A DNA stretch of 64,000 bases from Coccinella septempunctata (GCF_907165205.1 NC_058198.1:19653240-19717239); one strand, 5' to 3'; shown: positions 39,918 through 51,722, numbered from the stretch's first letter. Notes: generated from the letters alone by a model not told the origin. Numbers and translations are program-made.

Positions 39918-40694
39918 TATATTTCATCATCATCATTGCTGTATCCCGTTGCCGGGAATGAATCTACAAAAAGACGAAAAAAGGGAAAAAACAAAAAGAA
40001 AAGAAAAAAAGGAAAAAAAGGTGCGAACCGAGGTGCGAACAGACTTATAATTTTTCAGGGCTAATTGCGACTGTGTGCTCTCCTGTGACTGTAGAGACCC
40101 AACCGTGACCTACATATCCTACCACACTCCGGGCATGGATAGTCACCAACCAGATCTGGCCGCCGCTGTATCCTTCTCGAGTCTCCATTATAACTGTGTA
40201 CCAAAGACCTCCACTGTGATCTGTCTAACGCTAGTTGTTCCCAGTTATGATTGGCATTAACTGATTTTAGGGATTGATGTAGTGTATCCTTAAACCGCTT
40301 GTACTGGCCTCCTGGTTTCCGGGCTCCCTCAGTGATTTCGCCATATAGAGCTATTTTGGGGAGTCTTGTGTCTTGCATCCTCAGAATGTGGCCGCTCCAT
40401 CTGAGTCGGGCCCTCGTTACTCGAGTTTCAATTGTTGTACAACTCACGCGTTGCAAGACTTCTGTGTTCGAAACTTTGTGGAACCATCTGATGTGCATTA
40501 TCTGTCTTAGATGACGTTGTTGCGTTTGTTCAAGCTCTTTAATATGTCGCCTGTAGGGCGTCCAGCTTTCGCTTCCGTAAAGGAGCGTTATGAGGACCAC
40601 TGCTTTGTAAACAGCTGTCTTGGTCTTCAGATTGAGGTCGTGATTTTGAAACACTCTATCCTTTAGCTTCCAGAATGCCCGTGATGCCGAATTG
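39918..40694 (-). mobile_element. Non-LTR element E, 3' end (zinc-finger C-terminus)
   Basis: A 5'-truncated minus-strand LINE. Its 3' UTR ends in an ATG repeat tail (CATCATCATCATTG on the plus strand, about 39920-39936). It carries the ORF at 40061-40654. Gene style matches the same lineage as fragment D at 13-14 kb. No clear target duplication was found. Confidence 0.72.
40061..40690 (-). pseudogene. LINE E reverse transcriptase C-terminus with C2H2 finger
   Basis: An open minus-strand frame from about 40690 (A-F-W-K-L-K-D-R-V-F) to 40061. Seen: L-L-Y-G-S-E-S-W-T, R-W-F-H-K-V-S-N-T-E, R-W-S-G-H-I-L-R-M, Y-G-E-I-T-E-G, F-K-D-T-L-H-Q-S-L-K, and a terminal C2H2 finger (C-P-E-C-G-R-I-C...H-R-R-A-H). 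This is the C-terminal part of the ORF2 type whose endonuclease is represented by fragment D. The palm and catalytic motif are missing through 5' truncation; no stop lies in what remains. Confidence 0.8.
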
Positions 40695-41994
40695 TATAAT
40701 TGAATAATATATTTATGATCACCTTAACAGTCATGCAGTTGAGTCGAATAAACAAAAATAAATGTTGATAAACAAATCTTTGAAGAAATTGATTTAAAAA
40801 AAATTAAGAGATAAGCAAAACCTGATATAACGACTTATAATCAAATTTATATTGATGAAATTAGTCCATATGTAACTATCTATTTGTTGAATTGTTTCTG
40901 GAAAGCATTATTTATGAGTTTTAGTACAATAATTACTCATATAATTATCGGGAAACAGTCAGATTGAGAAAAATTGACACTTATTGTTAATTCATTCAAG
41001 CTTTCGGCAATAATTTCATTGTGTCGGTCAAAAATATCCATGCCGTAATTCATAATCAAAATTATAATATATTATATGTTTTTTTATATATTATATTTAT
41101 GCGGAAGCTCTGAAAAAGTAATAACTTAGATACCTAAGTAATAGTTGTCATAATAATAAGTGAATTATATAACATTCGAAAAAAATTAAAAGAAGAAGAA
41201 AACCGTACCTTAGAATCTATGACATCGAACACCTATCTAACCCATAGACCTAATAAAATATGGACAGGCCCCAAGACAGAGAGGCCTCGAGTAGTAAGTT
41301 AGAAAGAGATGGACATATTATTGTTTACTGTTCAGCTACTGTGTTTTCAAGCTATATTTCAATCACCTCACAAGCAATTTAGCAGAAAACTAGGTTTTTA
41401 GAATCGACTGCTACATGACAATAAAGCGAAAGAGATTTATTTTTGGAAATAATAGACCAATAAAGGAGTTTTTTTGTTATTTCTTGTATAAGATAATATT
41501 TGCAAAGATGTACAAGGAATATACTTAGACTACTTCCTATATTTCATAAGGCTACAGCAAAAATTCGTAGAGGTGACTTGAATTGAATTGAATGAAGACT
41601 CTTTCATGAATTTTACTTACGTTTAGATAGTAGATATTACTGTATATTAGAAGAATGTTGTTCTAAACGTAGTACATATCTACCATCACAGATTAATTTG
41701 TCTATTTCAAGGCATGTCTGAAGAAAATGCTTAACTCCAATCTGGAATTAATATCAGAAAGAGAAAAGATGTAAATCATTCAGTAAGCCCTGTGACATCG
41801 GCAAACTCAAAACTCAATATTTTCTGTTGATCAGTATCACACAAATCTAACACTGTAAAGCCACACAATAAAGAACAGGAGCGATAAAACAATACTGCCA
41901 GGAGTGCCAGAGAAGAGCAGCTAAACCACCTGATGGAGAACCTATCAAAATAATTGAATAAAACAATTGTGAACGCTAAATCTTCATATTAATA
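40695..41994. other. Gene-poor AT-rich stretch
   Basis: About 1.3 kb without a supportable gene. Only a scrap near 41888-41970 (Y-C-Q-E-C-Q-R-R-A-A-K-P-P-D) recalls an integrase zinc-finger region of an LTR element; too short to classify. Confidence 0.5.
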
Positions 41995-42878
41995 CAGGGT
42001 GGACCAAAAGTCCGTTTACTTTTAAATAGTACTTACGTCGAGCAGCGAAGGCGGGGTGGGGCGGAGGGGGTACGTAACTCGAGAGCAGCCTATGGGAATT
42101 CAGTGCCATGGCGCCATTCAACGGAGCACAACGTGCGTTCTGCGTACGCGAGTACTATAGAAAAAACGATTCTCCGACTATAGCGCAACGAAAATTTTGC
42201 GCTCACTACAACTTACGGCATAAAAATGAAGCTCCATCAATTCAATTGATTAGAAAATTGGTACACAAGTTTGAGGAGACAGGTTCGACAATGGATAAAC
42301 CACGATCCGGCCGATCTAGGACTTCAAGGGATGCCGAACACTTAGAGATTGTAAGAACATCCGTTCGCGAACAGCCTTCCCTCTCTACTCGAAAGCGGTC
42401 AAGTGTCTTAAATGTGCCAAGAACATCTTTAATTCGTATTTTTCACAAAGATTTACATTTACATCCTCATAAAATTCAAATGGTACAGGAATTAAAGCCA
42501 CAAGATCATGCTCATAGGCTCCAGTTTGCTAAGGATATGCTAGAGAAGTTCACCAACTTTAACAACATTTTTTTCTTTGGGGATACCTTAAAAATAAAGT
42601 TTTTGACACCAACCCAGCGTCTCTTGAAGAATTAAAGGAACGCATCAGCGAAGAAATCCAAAACATTTCAGAAAACACCTGCAAGGCCGTGATAGAAAAT
42701 TTTCGCTCCAAGTCGCAACAGTGTCGTGAGGGACAAGGGTCACATATGGATGATGTAATATTCAAAAAATAAAATCCCTACTGGTCTTTTTTAATAATAA
42801 ATAAACAGATTTTGCAGCATTTATCTAGTTTTGTTTTTATCATTGTTTAAAAAGTAAACGGACTTTTGGTCCACCCTG
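41995..42878 (+). mobile_element. Internally deleted Tc1/mariner element
   Basis: Perfect 29-bp terminal inverted repeats beginning CAGGGTGGACCAAAAGTCCG, flanked by TA on both sides (41993-41994, 42879-42880). It is 884 bp long against about 1.3-1.5 kb for complete relatives. The transposase lacks its catalytic part, so it can move only in trans. The clean ends suggest a recent, possibly mobilisable copy. Confidence 0.92.
42108..42774 (+). pseudogene. Mariner transposase with catalytic-domain deletion
   Basis: ATG at 42108. The N-terminal helix-turn-helix (Q-R-A-F-C-V-R-E-Y-Y, I-R-K-L-V-H-K-F-E-E-T-G-S), the linker G-R-S-R-T-S-R and the second HTH (V-P-R-T-S-L-I-R-I) are intact to about residue 155 (M-L-E-K-F). 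There the sequence jumps, with a frameshift, to the C-terminal end (L-E-E-L-K-E-R-I...M-D-D-V-I-F-K-K, to about 42770). All three catalytic acidic residues are lost. The truncated product could still bind ends and act as an inhibitor; that is speculation. Confidence 0.82.
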
Positions 42879-42880
42879 TA

Positions 42881-43612
42881 TTTCTCCAGCAGGAAATTTC
42901 ATATTATTTGTGAAAGTAACAATAAACACACTCAAACTTATGGCTCTTTTCTCTATACCACACATAATTTTGCTCAGTAAGGTGAAATGCTTAAAAAAAT
43001 TCACTTCAACGATTAATTTTTCTCTGTGTAGCCAGAACGCAAAGCAGGGGTCCTTTTATTTTCCCAAATCACGAGTAATTTCAGTGTATATAAAATCAGA
43101 CCATGGCGAATGAGATAATATTGTCATTTTACACAACTCTCAAGTTTTTTACATTTATGTAAAAAAAATTCTTTTTAGGTAGTATTTTTATTGATACGGA
43201 ATATTGTTGATTCAATGACATTTTCGCAGTTGATTTCAGTACGAAAATTGCTAGAAATTAATAGAAAATATATAAATCTACCGATAATCACCCAAAAATG
43301 CAACATGGAGGATCAGCGGACTGGTAGAATTCTTGAGTTTACTCGATAACTTGGTTGAAGCGGCAACGTTGATTTATTTCTTACCAGCTACCAGCTTGAC
43401 GTTTACTACCAGGGACTGATGTTATCTCTCTTTTCTACCATATATTATTCGGTCTATGATCTAAACAAACCATTTAAAAAAATCCTCTTTTGTTATAATC
43501 ACAAGCGAAAGTTTTTATTTGTTATTTGTGGAGTTTCTTTGAATTTACGGTTATTGTTCGTGTAATTGAGAAGCGTTTAATTTAGAATTAATCCATTCAT
43601 TGAAATATTGCA
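42881..43612. other. No gene recognised
   Basis: AT-rich; may include the 5' terminus and leader of the CACTA-like gene that begins at 43613. I could not identify its inverted terminal repeat. Confidence 0.5.
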
Positions 43613-44866
43613 ATGAGGTAAGTTACAATACATTGTTTTCATTATTGCTTTCCATATCAGTTTTTGTTTATTAGATGAAATATATCTTCTAAACCACAAA
43701 TCCACAGAAACATTAAGAAAAGGGTGCAACATCTAATCAGATTAGCTGAATTGGATATTGCACAGCTTCCTTCTACCTCAGCTACAGTTTCTGATAGCCA
43801 GACAGAGTTGGCTATTGCACAGCTTCGTTCTACTTCAGCTACAGTTTTTGATGGCCAGACAGAATTTGATATTGCACAGCCCTCTTCTACTTCAGCTGCA
43901 GTTTCTGATAGCCAGACAGACAATATTGGTACCTTGGTGCCGTTAAGTTAAGAAGATAGAAATGAATTGAATGACTTTTTTTGTATAGAAAATTCTCCTC
44001 ACTACTCATCATATATTAAATCAGTTGAATTAACGACTGATTATGAAGATAGTGAAGATGAAACTCCTGATAAAGAGTGTAAAACAGAAAATGTTTCAGA
44101 GTTTTTGAAACAATTCTATTTAAAATACAATATACCCAGGACGGCAATGAATGAATTACTTCAGTGGTTTTCAAAAGGTCCGGATATTTCGAATTTGCCA
44201 TTAGACATGAGGACAATACTCAGAACAACAAGAAGTATTGAGGTGGAGAAAATGGGCTATCAATTAGATAAATTCATAATTTCTAATAAGTATGAAGGAC
44301 ACAACTTGAATTTAAAATTCAACATTGATGGTTTACCATTATTCAAAAGCAGCAGCACTTCTTTCTGGCCCATTCTTTGTATATTTAAAGAATTCAAAAG
44401 GTTGGGTCCATTTGTTGTTGCAATATATTGTGGCGCGTCAAAACCTCCTTTGGAAGAATATTTGAAAGAATTTGTAGAAGAAATCAGAATATTGATGGAA
44501 GAAGGAATACAGTATGAGAATAAAAAGATCGTAAATATACAAATTCATAGTTTTGTTTGCGACACACCAGCTAGAAGCTTCATCAAAGACACATTATCTT
44601 TCAATGGATATCATGGATGTGATAAGTGCTGTACTGTTGGGGTCCATATTCAAAAAAGAATGACTTTTCCCACACTTGGAAGGGGCAGGACTGATGAAGG
44701 ATTCAAAAACCAGTCATATGGAGATCATAAAGGTCCAACACCACCGTCTTGCTTAAATATTGGTGCAGTTACACAATTCCCAATTGACTACGTGCACACA
44801 ATTTGTTTGGGAGTAATGAAAAAAACTTCTGTGTGCATGGAAAAAAGATGGACCTCGTTTATGTAG
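43613..44866 (+). pseudogene. CACTA/EnSpm-like transposase, N-terminal and core
   Basis: A probable first exon (ATG at 43613, donor GTAAGT at 43618) and a second exon from about 43675. Three 19-residue repeats (43749-43919) precede an in-frame TAA at 43949-43951; the same frame then runs to about 44830. Core blocks are F-N-I-D-G-L-P-L-F-K-S-S-S-T-S-F-W-P, I-Y-C-G-A-S-K-P, F-V-C-D-T-P-A-R-S-F, G-Y-H-G-C-D-K-C and F-P-I-D-Y-V-H-T-I-C-L-G. I attribute them to CACTA-like transposases of animals; the superfamily label is from memory. A frameshift lies near 44830. Confidence 0.6.
43749..43919 (+). repeat. 57-bp coding minisatellite (3 units)
   Basis: Three tandem 57-bp units encode I-A-Q-L-P-S-T-S-A-T-V-S-D-S-Q-T-E-like repeats. 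The unit length is a multiple of three, so the frame is kept. Confidence 0.85.
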
Positions 44867-45572
44867 ATTTCAACAAGAATCTGTGGACTATTATGAAAAT
44901 GAAATTTTGTGTAAGGTGGAGATTTTCTGACCTAGAGATTTCGATAGAAGGCCAAGATCACTGAAAGAACTGGATAGGTGGAAAGCTACTGAGTACAGAC
45001 AGTTCTTATTGTACCTTGGACCAATTGTTTTAAGTAAAATGCTTGATAAAAGATTCTACTATAATTTTTCGTTGTTGCATTTTGCTTTTGTGATTCTCAT
45101 CAATGAATCTCTGAACTGTGACTACAAAGACTATGCAAAGAGGCTTTTGATATTTTTTGTGAAAGATTGTATTTCGATATACGGAGATCAATTTTGTATA
45201 TACAATATGCATGCACTGATCCACTTAGCAGATGATGCATCCAAATTTGGTTGTCTCGAATATATAAATGCTTTTCCGTTCGAAAACTATCTTGGAAAAT
45301 TGAAAAAGCTTCTGAGAAAAAAATACCAACAACTTCAACAAGTAGTGAAACGGCTCCTGGAAATTGATGGAATAAAAAATACTTACGTAGAAGGTAGAAG
45401 AGAGGGACCCTCAATTTTCTGTGATTCGTCGTAGTAATGAGAATGAAATTACACATTTTAAGTTCCGCAACTCCATATTTGTAACAACAAATGAAGGTGA
45501 TAGATGTGCAATTTTGAAAAATGATGAAGTGAGGTTGATTTTGAAGGTTGAAGATATAGATGTTATTATGAA
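44867..45572 (+). pseudogene. CACTA-like transposase, C-terminal half
   Basis: After the frameshift near 44830 the frame reads C-A-W-K-K-D-G-P-R-L, hits TGA near 44930, then R-S-L-K-E-L-D-R-W-K-A-T-E-Y-R-Q-F (transposase helical domain), Y-N-M-H-A-L-I-H-L-A-D-D, F-P-F-E-N-Y-L-G-K-L-K. Another frameshift near 45420 moves into N-E-I-T-H-F-K-F-R-N-S, a beta-rich tail. The gene is cut at 45572 by the P-like element and resumes at 50048. Confidence 0.6.
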
Positions 45573-45770
45573 CATGGAGGTAGGAAAAGAGTGGAGGGAG
45601 CATAAGGTTTGAAAAGTGTCACATAAACAAAACAAAGAGTGCCCTTCCAAATATGGCCGATTTCGAGCTATTTAAATTTTCGATTATGTTGGTTTTGCTT
45701 CATTTCTCTTCGGTTCTTGTGCCTTGTGGTTCATTTTGTGTAGTGGAAAGACATATTGTATTGAATAAAA

Positions 45771-48700
45771 ATGGTTTCTTGTTCGGTTTTTGGGTGTTCT
45801 AATAGATCCAGAGCAAGTCTTAAAAAACCAGGAGTTACATTTCACAAGTAAGTTTCTACCTTTCTACTTCTACTATTGTTGTGTGTTGAGTAATTATTGT
45901 ATTTTTTTCTGACTCTCTAAGCTACTCACGTGGCTTACACCACGCTGAAATGCAGCTATCCACGTTATAATATATCTAATTCACAAGTAAATTTCTGATA
46001 CTGTTGTGTGTTGAAAAATTAGTTATATTATTTTTTGATTCCCCAAGCTATCCACGTGCTCTACACTATGCTGAAAATGGCAGTTCTTGTCTGCTATCCA
46101 CATGGTGATATATTTTTCCTCCAAAATGAACCGATACGTTTTTCTCTACTTTTTTCTATTCTATAGGTTTCCTGTGAACCCTGAAAGGAGAGCCCTGTGG
46201 ATTCAGGCAATCAGAAGAACGAACTGGCAACCATCACCTCATGCAAGGATTTGTTCTGTTCACTTCAAAGAAGAGGATATAGATAAAACGTCTCTCTCAT
46301 GTGTGAGAATCAGAGAACAAGCTGAACCTTCCATTTTTCTAGAAGTCCCTTCAAAAAAGGTAAGATTTATTCATAATTTCAAAGAAATCTTCAAGAACTT
46401 CAGTTGTCAAGGCTATATTAGGGATAATCAGCTTATTACACTCTTGTCAATGGCTCTCCAATCACATCCCTTACCTCTTATTGATCATTGTTATTTGACA
46501 TGGTAATTCCAAAATTTCAGGTTCTCAGAGCTGCCCCTTATGGGAAAGAAGCCTTCGCTATTGAACCGTGCACAGTTGAGAATTCTATGAAGAGTGATAT
46601 GATTCCATCAACCTCAAGACAAGACAGCATAAATGAAGTTGTACCTATGGAAGTGGATGAACCGAACGTATCTGGGAATACCCCTCCAAAATATAGGGAT
46701 CTTCTGGCCAAAAAAGAAAATCTTATTGAGGAGAAAGATAAAATAATAGCCAGGTATAACAGAAGGTTGGCTAATAAGGAAAGGTGCATTGCGAGAATTA
46801 GACAGAGGTCATATAGGGCTAAGAAAAAAGTTGTGAATTTGAAAAATGTTTTAAAAGTACTGAAAGAAAAATTGAACATTGCTGAGGAATCTTGCATGAT
46901 GTTAGAAGGCATTTCAGAAACTTCCTATTTTCTTGTTAGGAGGCAAATTCAGAAAGTGAAAGGGAAAAGGCTTACACGGAAATACAATGAGAAGTTGAGA
47001 TCATTTGCACTGGCACTACATTATATATCACCACGAGCCTATGAGTATGTGCGGCAGCAATTTGATACTTGCTTGCCGCATGCTAAGACTCTGGCCAGGT
47101 GGTATAAAACAGTTGATCCTGAACCTGGTTTCTGCTCTGAAGCATTTAATGCTATTAAAGCATATGTCAGTGCAAATGATGGTCCCATTCTGACATCACT
47201 GATGGTTGACAGCATGTCAATCAAACAAGATGTCAAATGGGACGGAACCAAGCATGTTGGTTATGTAAATTTTGGTGTTGATTTAAATGATGATAGCATC
47301 CCCCACTCAAAAGAGGCGTTAGTGTTTCTAATTAATTGTATAAATGGCTGCTGGGAATACCCAATTGCTTATTTTTTGTAGCTGGTATTTCTGGTGAACA
47401 ATTGGCTGGATTGGTCAGACAATGCCTTACATTTTTACACGAGACTGGAGTCATTGTTTGCTCCCTCACTTTTGATGGGGCTGCGGCTAATTTGAGTATG
47501 GCTACAAATCTAGGGTGCTTCTTCGATCCTGAGAATCTGAAGAGCCATTTTGTTCATCCAGAGACAGGTGAAAAGGTGCATGTATTTCTTGATCCATGTC
47601 ATATGCTCAAATTAGTCCGCAACACATTTGGAGAAAGGAATCTTGTAAGTGACGATGGTGCAGTCTCGTGGAAATTTGTCAATAACTTGTATGAGTTACA
47701 GGATGCTGAGGGTTTGAGGTTAGCTAATAAACTAACCAAGGGTCATATAAATTGGAAAGACCAAAAAATGAAGGTAAAATTAGCTGCCCAAACTCTCAGT
47801 GAATCAGTAGCAAAAGCGATTGAATTTTGCCGTCAATTAGGAATTAACTCCTTTGCAGGTAGTGAGGCAACATGCCACTTCATTGAAAATTTCATTAAGT
47901 TATTTGATATTCTGAATTCAAAATCAATGAAGGCCTTTGGCACAAAAAAAGCTTTGCATGAAAATAATTTTGGAAGGAATAAGGAGTTCTTTAATGAAAT
48001 GTCCTCATACATTTTAAGTCTGAAAAATGTTGATGGGAGTCGGCTGTGTAAAAGCAACCGAAAGGTTGGATTCATTGGTTTCCTTGTTTGCATGAATAGT
48101 TCGATTGGAATGTATGAGGATCATCTATTGAAGAGAAGAGAATTAATATTCCTTCCTTTATATAAGGTCAGCCAGGATCACTTCTAATTATTATTCTCTA
48201 AGATAAGGTCGAAGGGGGGATGGAATAATAATCCTACAGCGGCCCAGTTTGTAAATGCTCTAAAAAAAATCATTGTTGCCACAGAGCTGTCAGACTTGCG
48301 ATCTGGAAACTGTATCCCCCTAGAAAGTGTCGGTATTTTGCATGCTAGCTCATCTTCAGCTCCAAGTTCAAATCCAATGAACATAAATTTGACAACAGAT
48401 AGAATAAGGTCTCTCTCAAATGAGTATGAACCTGGTCCTCTGTTTGATCATAATTACTTTTCTGTACCTGCGGATTTGCATTTGTCTGAGATAACAGCTC
48501 ACATAATTTATTATATTGCAGGTTTTGTTGTGCACCACCTGAAGCAAAAAATTATGTGTGAGGAATGCATCGCCACACTGGAAAATGATAATCCCACGAC
48601 CAATAACTTGGTATACTTGAAAAGTAAGGGTGGTCTCATTCATCCATCAAGTGATGTCGTGGAAATATGTTCTCTGGCTGAAAAACATTTTCGAGCCAAT

Positions 48701-49030
48701 TTTGTGTCCAAGGGTGCAAATGGAAGGTTAATTTCTTGTGGAAAAGTAACCAAATTCGAGGTCCAGAAAGCCTGTAATAATATTGTGTTGAAGTGTATTG
48801 GAACACCAATTTTTAATTCCATCACGCACCACATTCGGGACCAAGAATTTGGTTATAATCATTTAATAAATTTAATAAGAGTCATATTAATAGAATATTT
48901 TGATATTAGATTAAGATATTCTGCAAAATGTACAAGTGATATGATACATTTGAAAAAAAAAACGTCAAGCACTAACTCACAATATTCTATTTCATGGATT
49001 GTGAAGTTAGTGTTTGGAATATTGTAAATT
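45771..49030 (+). pseudogene. P-element/THAP9-like transposase
   Basis: Exon 1 (45771-45847) and exon 2 (46167-46359) join through GTAAGT/CTATAG to give a THAP finger (C-S-V-F-G-C, F-P-V-N-P, C-S-V-H-F, A-E-P-S-I-F). Exon 3 starts at 46521: a coiled coil (about 46690-46890), then the catalytic region with M-V-D-S-M-S-I-K-Q (about 47201), T-F-D-G-A-A-A-N (about 47470), D-P-C-H-M-L-K-L and S-Q-D-H-F. Breaks: one T lost from a T run near 47376 shifts frame, and TAA at 48185-48187 replaces the residue that is glutamate in the family S-Q-D-H-x-E block. The frame then runs on as G-G-W-N-N-N-P-T to a stop at 49027. Otherwise the length is complete. Confidence 0.85.
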
Positions 49031-49245
49031 TTGTAAATGAATTCCTGTATATAAGTTGTATAATTGTACATTTTGTAAATAAATTCCTGTATATGTATAT
49101 ATGTTGTATAATTGTACATTTTGTAAATAAATTCCTGTATATATGTTGTATAATTGTTAATTTTTGTAAAAAAATTCCTATTTATATCTTGTAAAATTGT
49201 ACATTTTTGTGAATGAATTCCTGTAATTCTTGTACAACTTATCGT
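49020..49245 (+). repeat. 43-bp AT-rich tandem repeat in P-like element
   Basis: ATTCCTGTAT-containing units at about 49041, 49083, 49131, 49174 and 49217 (period 42-48 bp), lying in the 3' UTR of the P-like transposase just before an AATAAATAAA poly(A) signal near 49249. Confidence 0.85.
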
Positions 49246-50047
49246 GCCAATAAATAAAACAATTTAATTACCCGTGTTTTCATAGTAATTGTGATATTTT
49301 CATGACAATGGAATTTGAAAAAGTTGTTTGACTGTTAGAGAAACACTTTTTTCATTCTGTAATGATTGGGAATCCAACTCGTCAATTTATTAATGATAAA
49401 AATCTAACTTTAATGATGTTTTGATATATGTGACTTGTGGATTCATTATTTATGGATACAAAGTAGATGAAACTTTTAATTGTGGTAACTTCATGGAAGT
49501 AGGAGGTCCCACCTCCATTGTTACCTTTGTCTTTTAGCCTATATTTTTATATAAATAAATTGAATCGAAAGAATTGGCACAAATATTCCAATCTTGATTG
49601 GTGCTATTTTTAAAGTACTTTCATTATCTTACGGAAAGAGAACAACATATTTCTTAACGCACATAAGAATATATCGAATAGTAAATTTATAACAAAATGT
49701 TATCTATATAAACAAAAATGAATGGTCGAATCGAAGTAATTATCTTTTACTCAGGAAAAATGTTTTTTTCGTAATTAGCGGAAATTTAACCCACCAATTC
49801 ATTTAGCAAGCTATATTTCATCACATTTGGACACTTTAGACTCGTACATTTATTATTTCCAACGTTATTTCTGAATTTAATTTTCATTAAAAGTGAAACG
49901 AAGAAACTTTGAACTGAAGAAATTCAAATATACAAAATTCCCGCCACAGTGTGCCCTTCCAAATATGGCGGAAACTATGTGACACTTCTGTTACAAGGGA
50001 AATATAGAATATGCTCCCTCCCCTTCTTTTACCTCCATGATTATGAA

Positions 50048-50249
50048 AGCACATAAACAAAGAACGACAAAAACAGGTTCTTTTACGAATTATCCTGAGG
50101 AGAGTGCCACTATTGGCTGGTTCATAATTGAGAAAAGTGCTGAACCATTTGAAATTATTGATTTGGATGTAATCAAATCGAAAGCTTTCATTTTTGCTTT
50201 TGATGATGACAACTTCGTATGTGCACCTTTACTTCATAGAACCTTATAA
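50048..50249 (+). pseudogene. CACTA-like transposase, C-terminal tail
   Basis: Resumes exactly after the duplicated ATTATGAA. The frame K-A-H-K-Q-R-T-T, then A-E-P-F-E-I-I-D-L-D and a terminal F-V-C-A-P-L-L-H completes the beta-rich tail seen before 45572. Ending in P-L-L-H is typical of this transposase group. No stop precedes the natural end. Confidence 0.6.
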
Positions 50250-50624
50250 AAATTACAATTGGACATTTTGAATCAGCCTATTTTGACAGGACCGCAGAGG
50301 AGCACATAAGTGATAGTTAGGTATGTTTTTGTGATTTCGGGTGGTTTTTATAAATCCTTATCAATTTCTGAGAAAGTGTTCAGTGAATATTATTTATCCT
50401 TCAGTGGTGATATGAAGGTGTGGTGTGATAGAAAACTACTGTTGACAATAATATTGAATTTTTAATTTGAAGTGTTGTAATCATTGCCCACCGAGTGACT
50501 TTAACTCAAAATGCTCTTTTAAAATTAGAATATCAATGAACAGATGAGATTCTTAATATAATATTATGATTTTTTTGTTTTAGAATGATAATGTATTGAT
50601 CATCATTAAATTTTTATTTTACAG

Positions 50625-51722
50625 TTTCTTGCTAGTTGAATTTCCCGATGAGAAATTATTGGATGGTAGTATACCCATGGAGATAATTTCTCATTTGTGG
50701 GTATTCAGCACAGAGGGAAAGGATTTTTGTTGATGACCCAACATAAGATCCTTCTCAAGGAAAAAACTCCTCCTTTCCCACACTCCATCAGAAGAATTTC
50801 CTTTTGTGGAGTGTGCCATCAAGATTCTTTACCGCTCAGGAATATAAATAAAGGATATTTACAGCAATAATAATATTTTTTTTTATATTTTCAGATCCTT
50901 ATTCGAGATGTGTGGAAAAGCTGAAAGGCTTTCAGAGCAATGTGGATGTGTCTGAAACCTCAGCGGGTGAAGAGGTGAGAAAGAGGAGGGTTCGGAGTCG
51001 AAGGATATCGTCCTCTGATTCCTCAGAAATGGATGATATTCCCCCTCCTCCAAAACTTCCAAAAGTAGGTCCTTCATCGGTGAGACCTGCCAATTTGGAA
51101 ACTACCATAAGGCAGAATGAGGGGGTGACTGGAGGTAGTTCCTCCTCAAGGATAATCACAGATGAAAGGGAAATTCCACAAGCAGATACGTCAGCAAGGA
51201 AGACGGAATGCGCAAGTTGCGAGAAAAATTCTGGTAATTCTGGACTGTGATGCTTACTGAAAGCTAAGGTTTAATTAATTTTTCTTCATTCCAGTATTAT
51301 TCGAACGTCTTCTCAGACAGGGGGAAAGGAATGCAGAGAAAATTGAATTCCTCACTCGGATAGTTTTAAAATTGACTGATGACTTGAAGAAACGGGATGA
51401 TGATGGAAGTTCCATTCTCACAGAATTCTCCATCATCGAGTCAATTCCAAGACTGGAGGAGTTCAATGAAAGCCTTTCGGATGCAGAAAAATTTAAAGAA
51501 ATGGTATGTTTATTGGAATAAAATATTAATATGACAATTTTGATAATTTCCATTCACCAACAGTCTTGTGAGATCTTTGTCCAGATCTCACAATTTCAAG
51601 TGCTCGGTGGAAGCAATGTAGGGGAAAATGTCAGGAGGATTCTGGGAAAAATGATCTCAAACACCCTGGCCCTTAGAATTAATTGGACGAGGAGATTCGA
51701 AAAATATAATTTTTCAAAATAA
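50625..51722 (+). pseudogene. DUF4806-like companion gene (four exons)
   Basis: Exon 1 (50625-about 50832): L-L-V-E-F-P-D-E-K, then two adjacent TGA codons near 50730 where relatives have W-W-P, then E-C-A-I-K-I-L-Y. Exon 2 (50895-51233): serine/proline-rich linker. Exon 3 (51295-51503): coiled segment L-F-E-R-L-L-R-Q, then I-P-R-L-E-E-F-N-E-S-L. Exon 4 (51564-51722): L-G-G-S-N-V-G-E-N-V-R-R-I-L-G-K-M-I-S-N-T-L-A, the DUF4806 signature. Splice sites for exons 2-4 are canonical; the exon 1 donor is lost. It lies just downstream of, and parallel to, the CACTA-like gene and may be the second gene of that transposon; this pairing is inference. Confidence 0.65.

Larger units (their letters stand above)
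45573..50039 (+). mobile_element. P-like DNA transposon with 8-bp TSD
   Basis: A 4467-bp element. Both ends start CATGGAGGTA and are inverted over about 31 bp with a 2-bp indel (left 45573-45604, right 50010-50039), like P elements, whose ends begin CATGATG. The exact duplication ATTATGAA flanks it (45565-45572, 50040-50047), the P-type 8-bp length. A GTGTCACATA motif is inverted near each end, and GTGCCCTTCCAAATATGGC occurs in direct orientation at 45641 and 49951. It encodes a THAP-domain transposase with one frameshift and one nonsense codon. It sits inside the CACTA-like gene, whose frame is restored by removing it. Confidence 0.92.
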
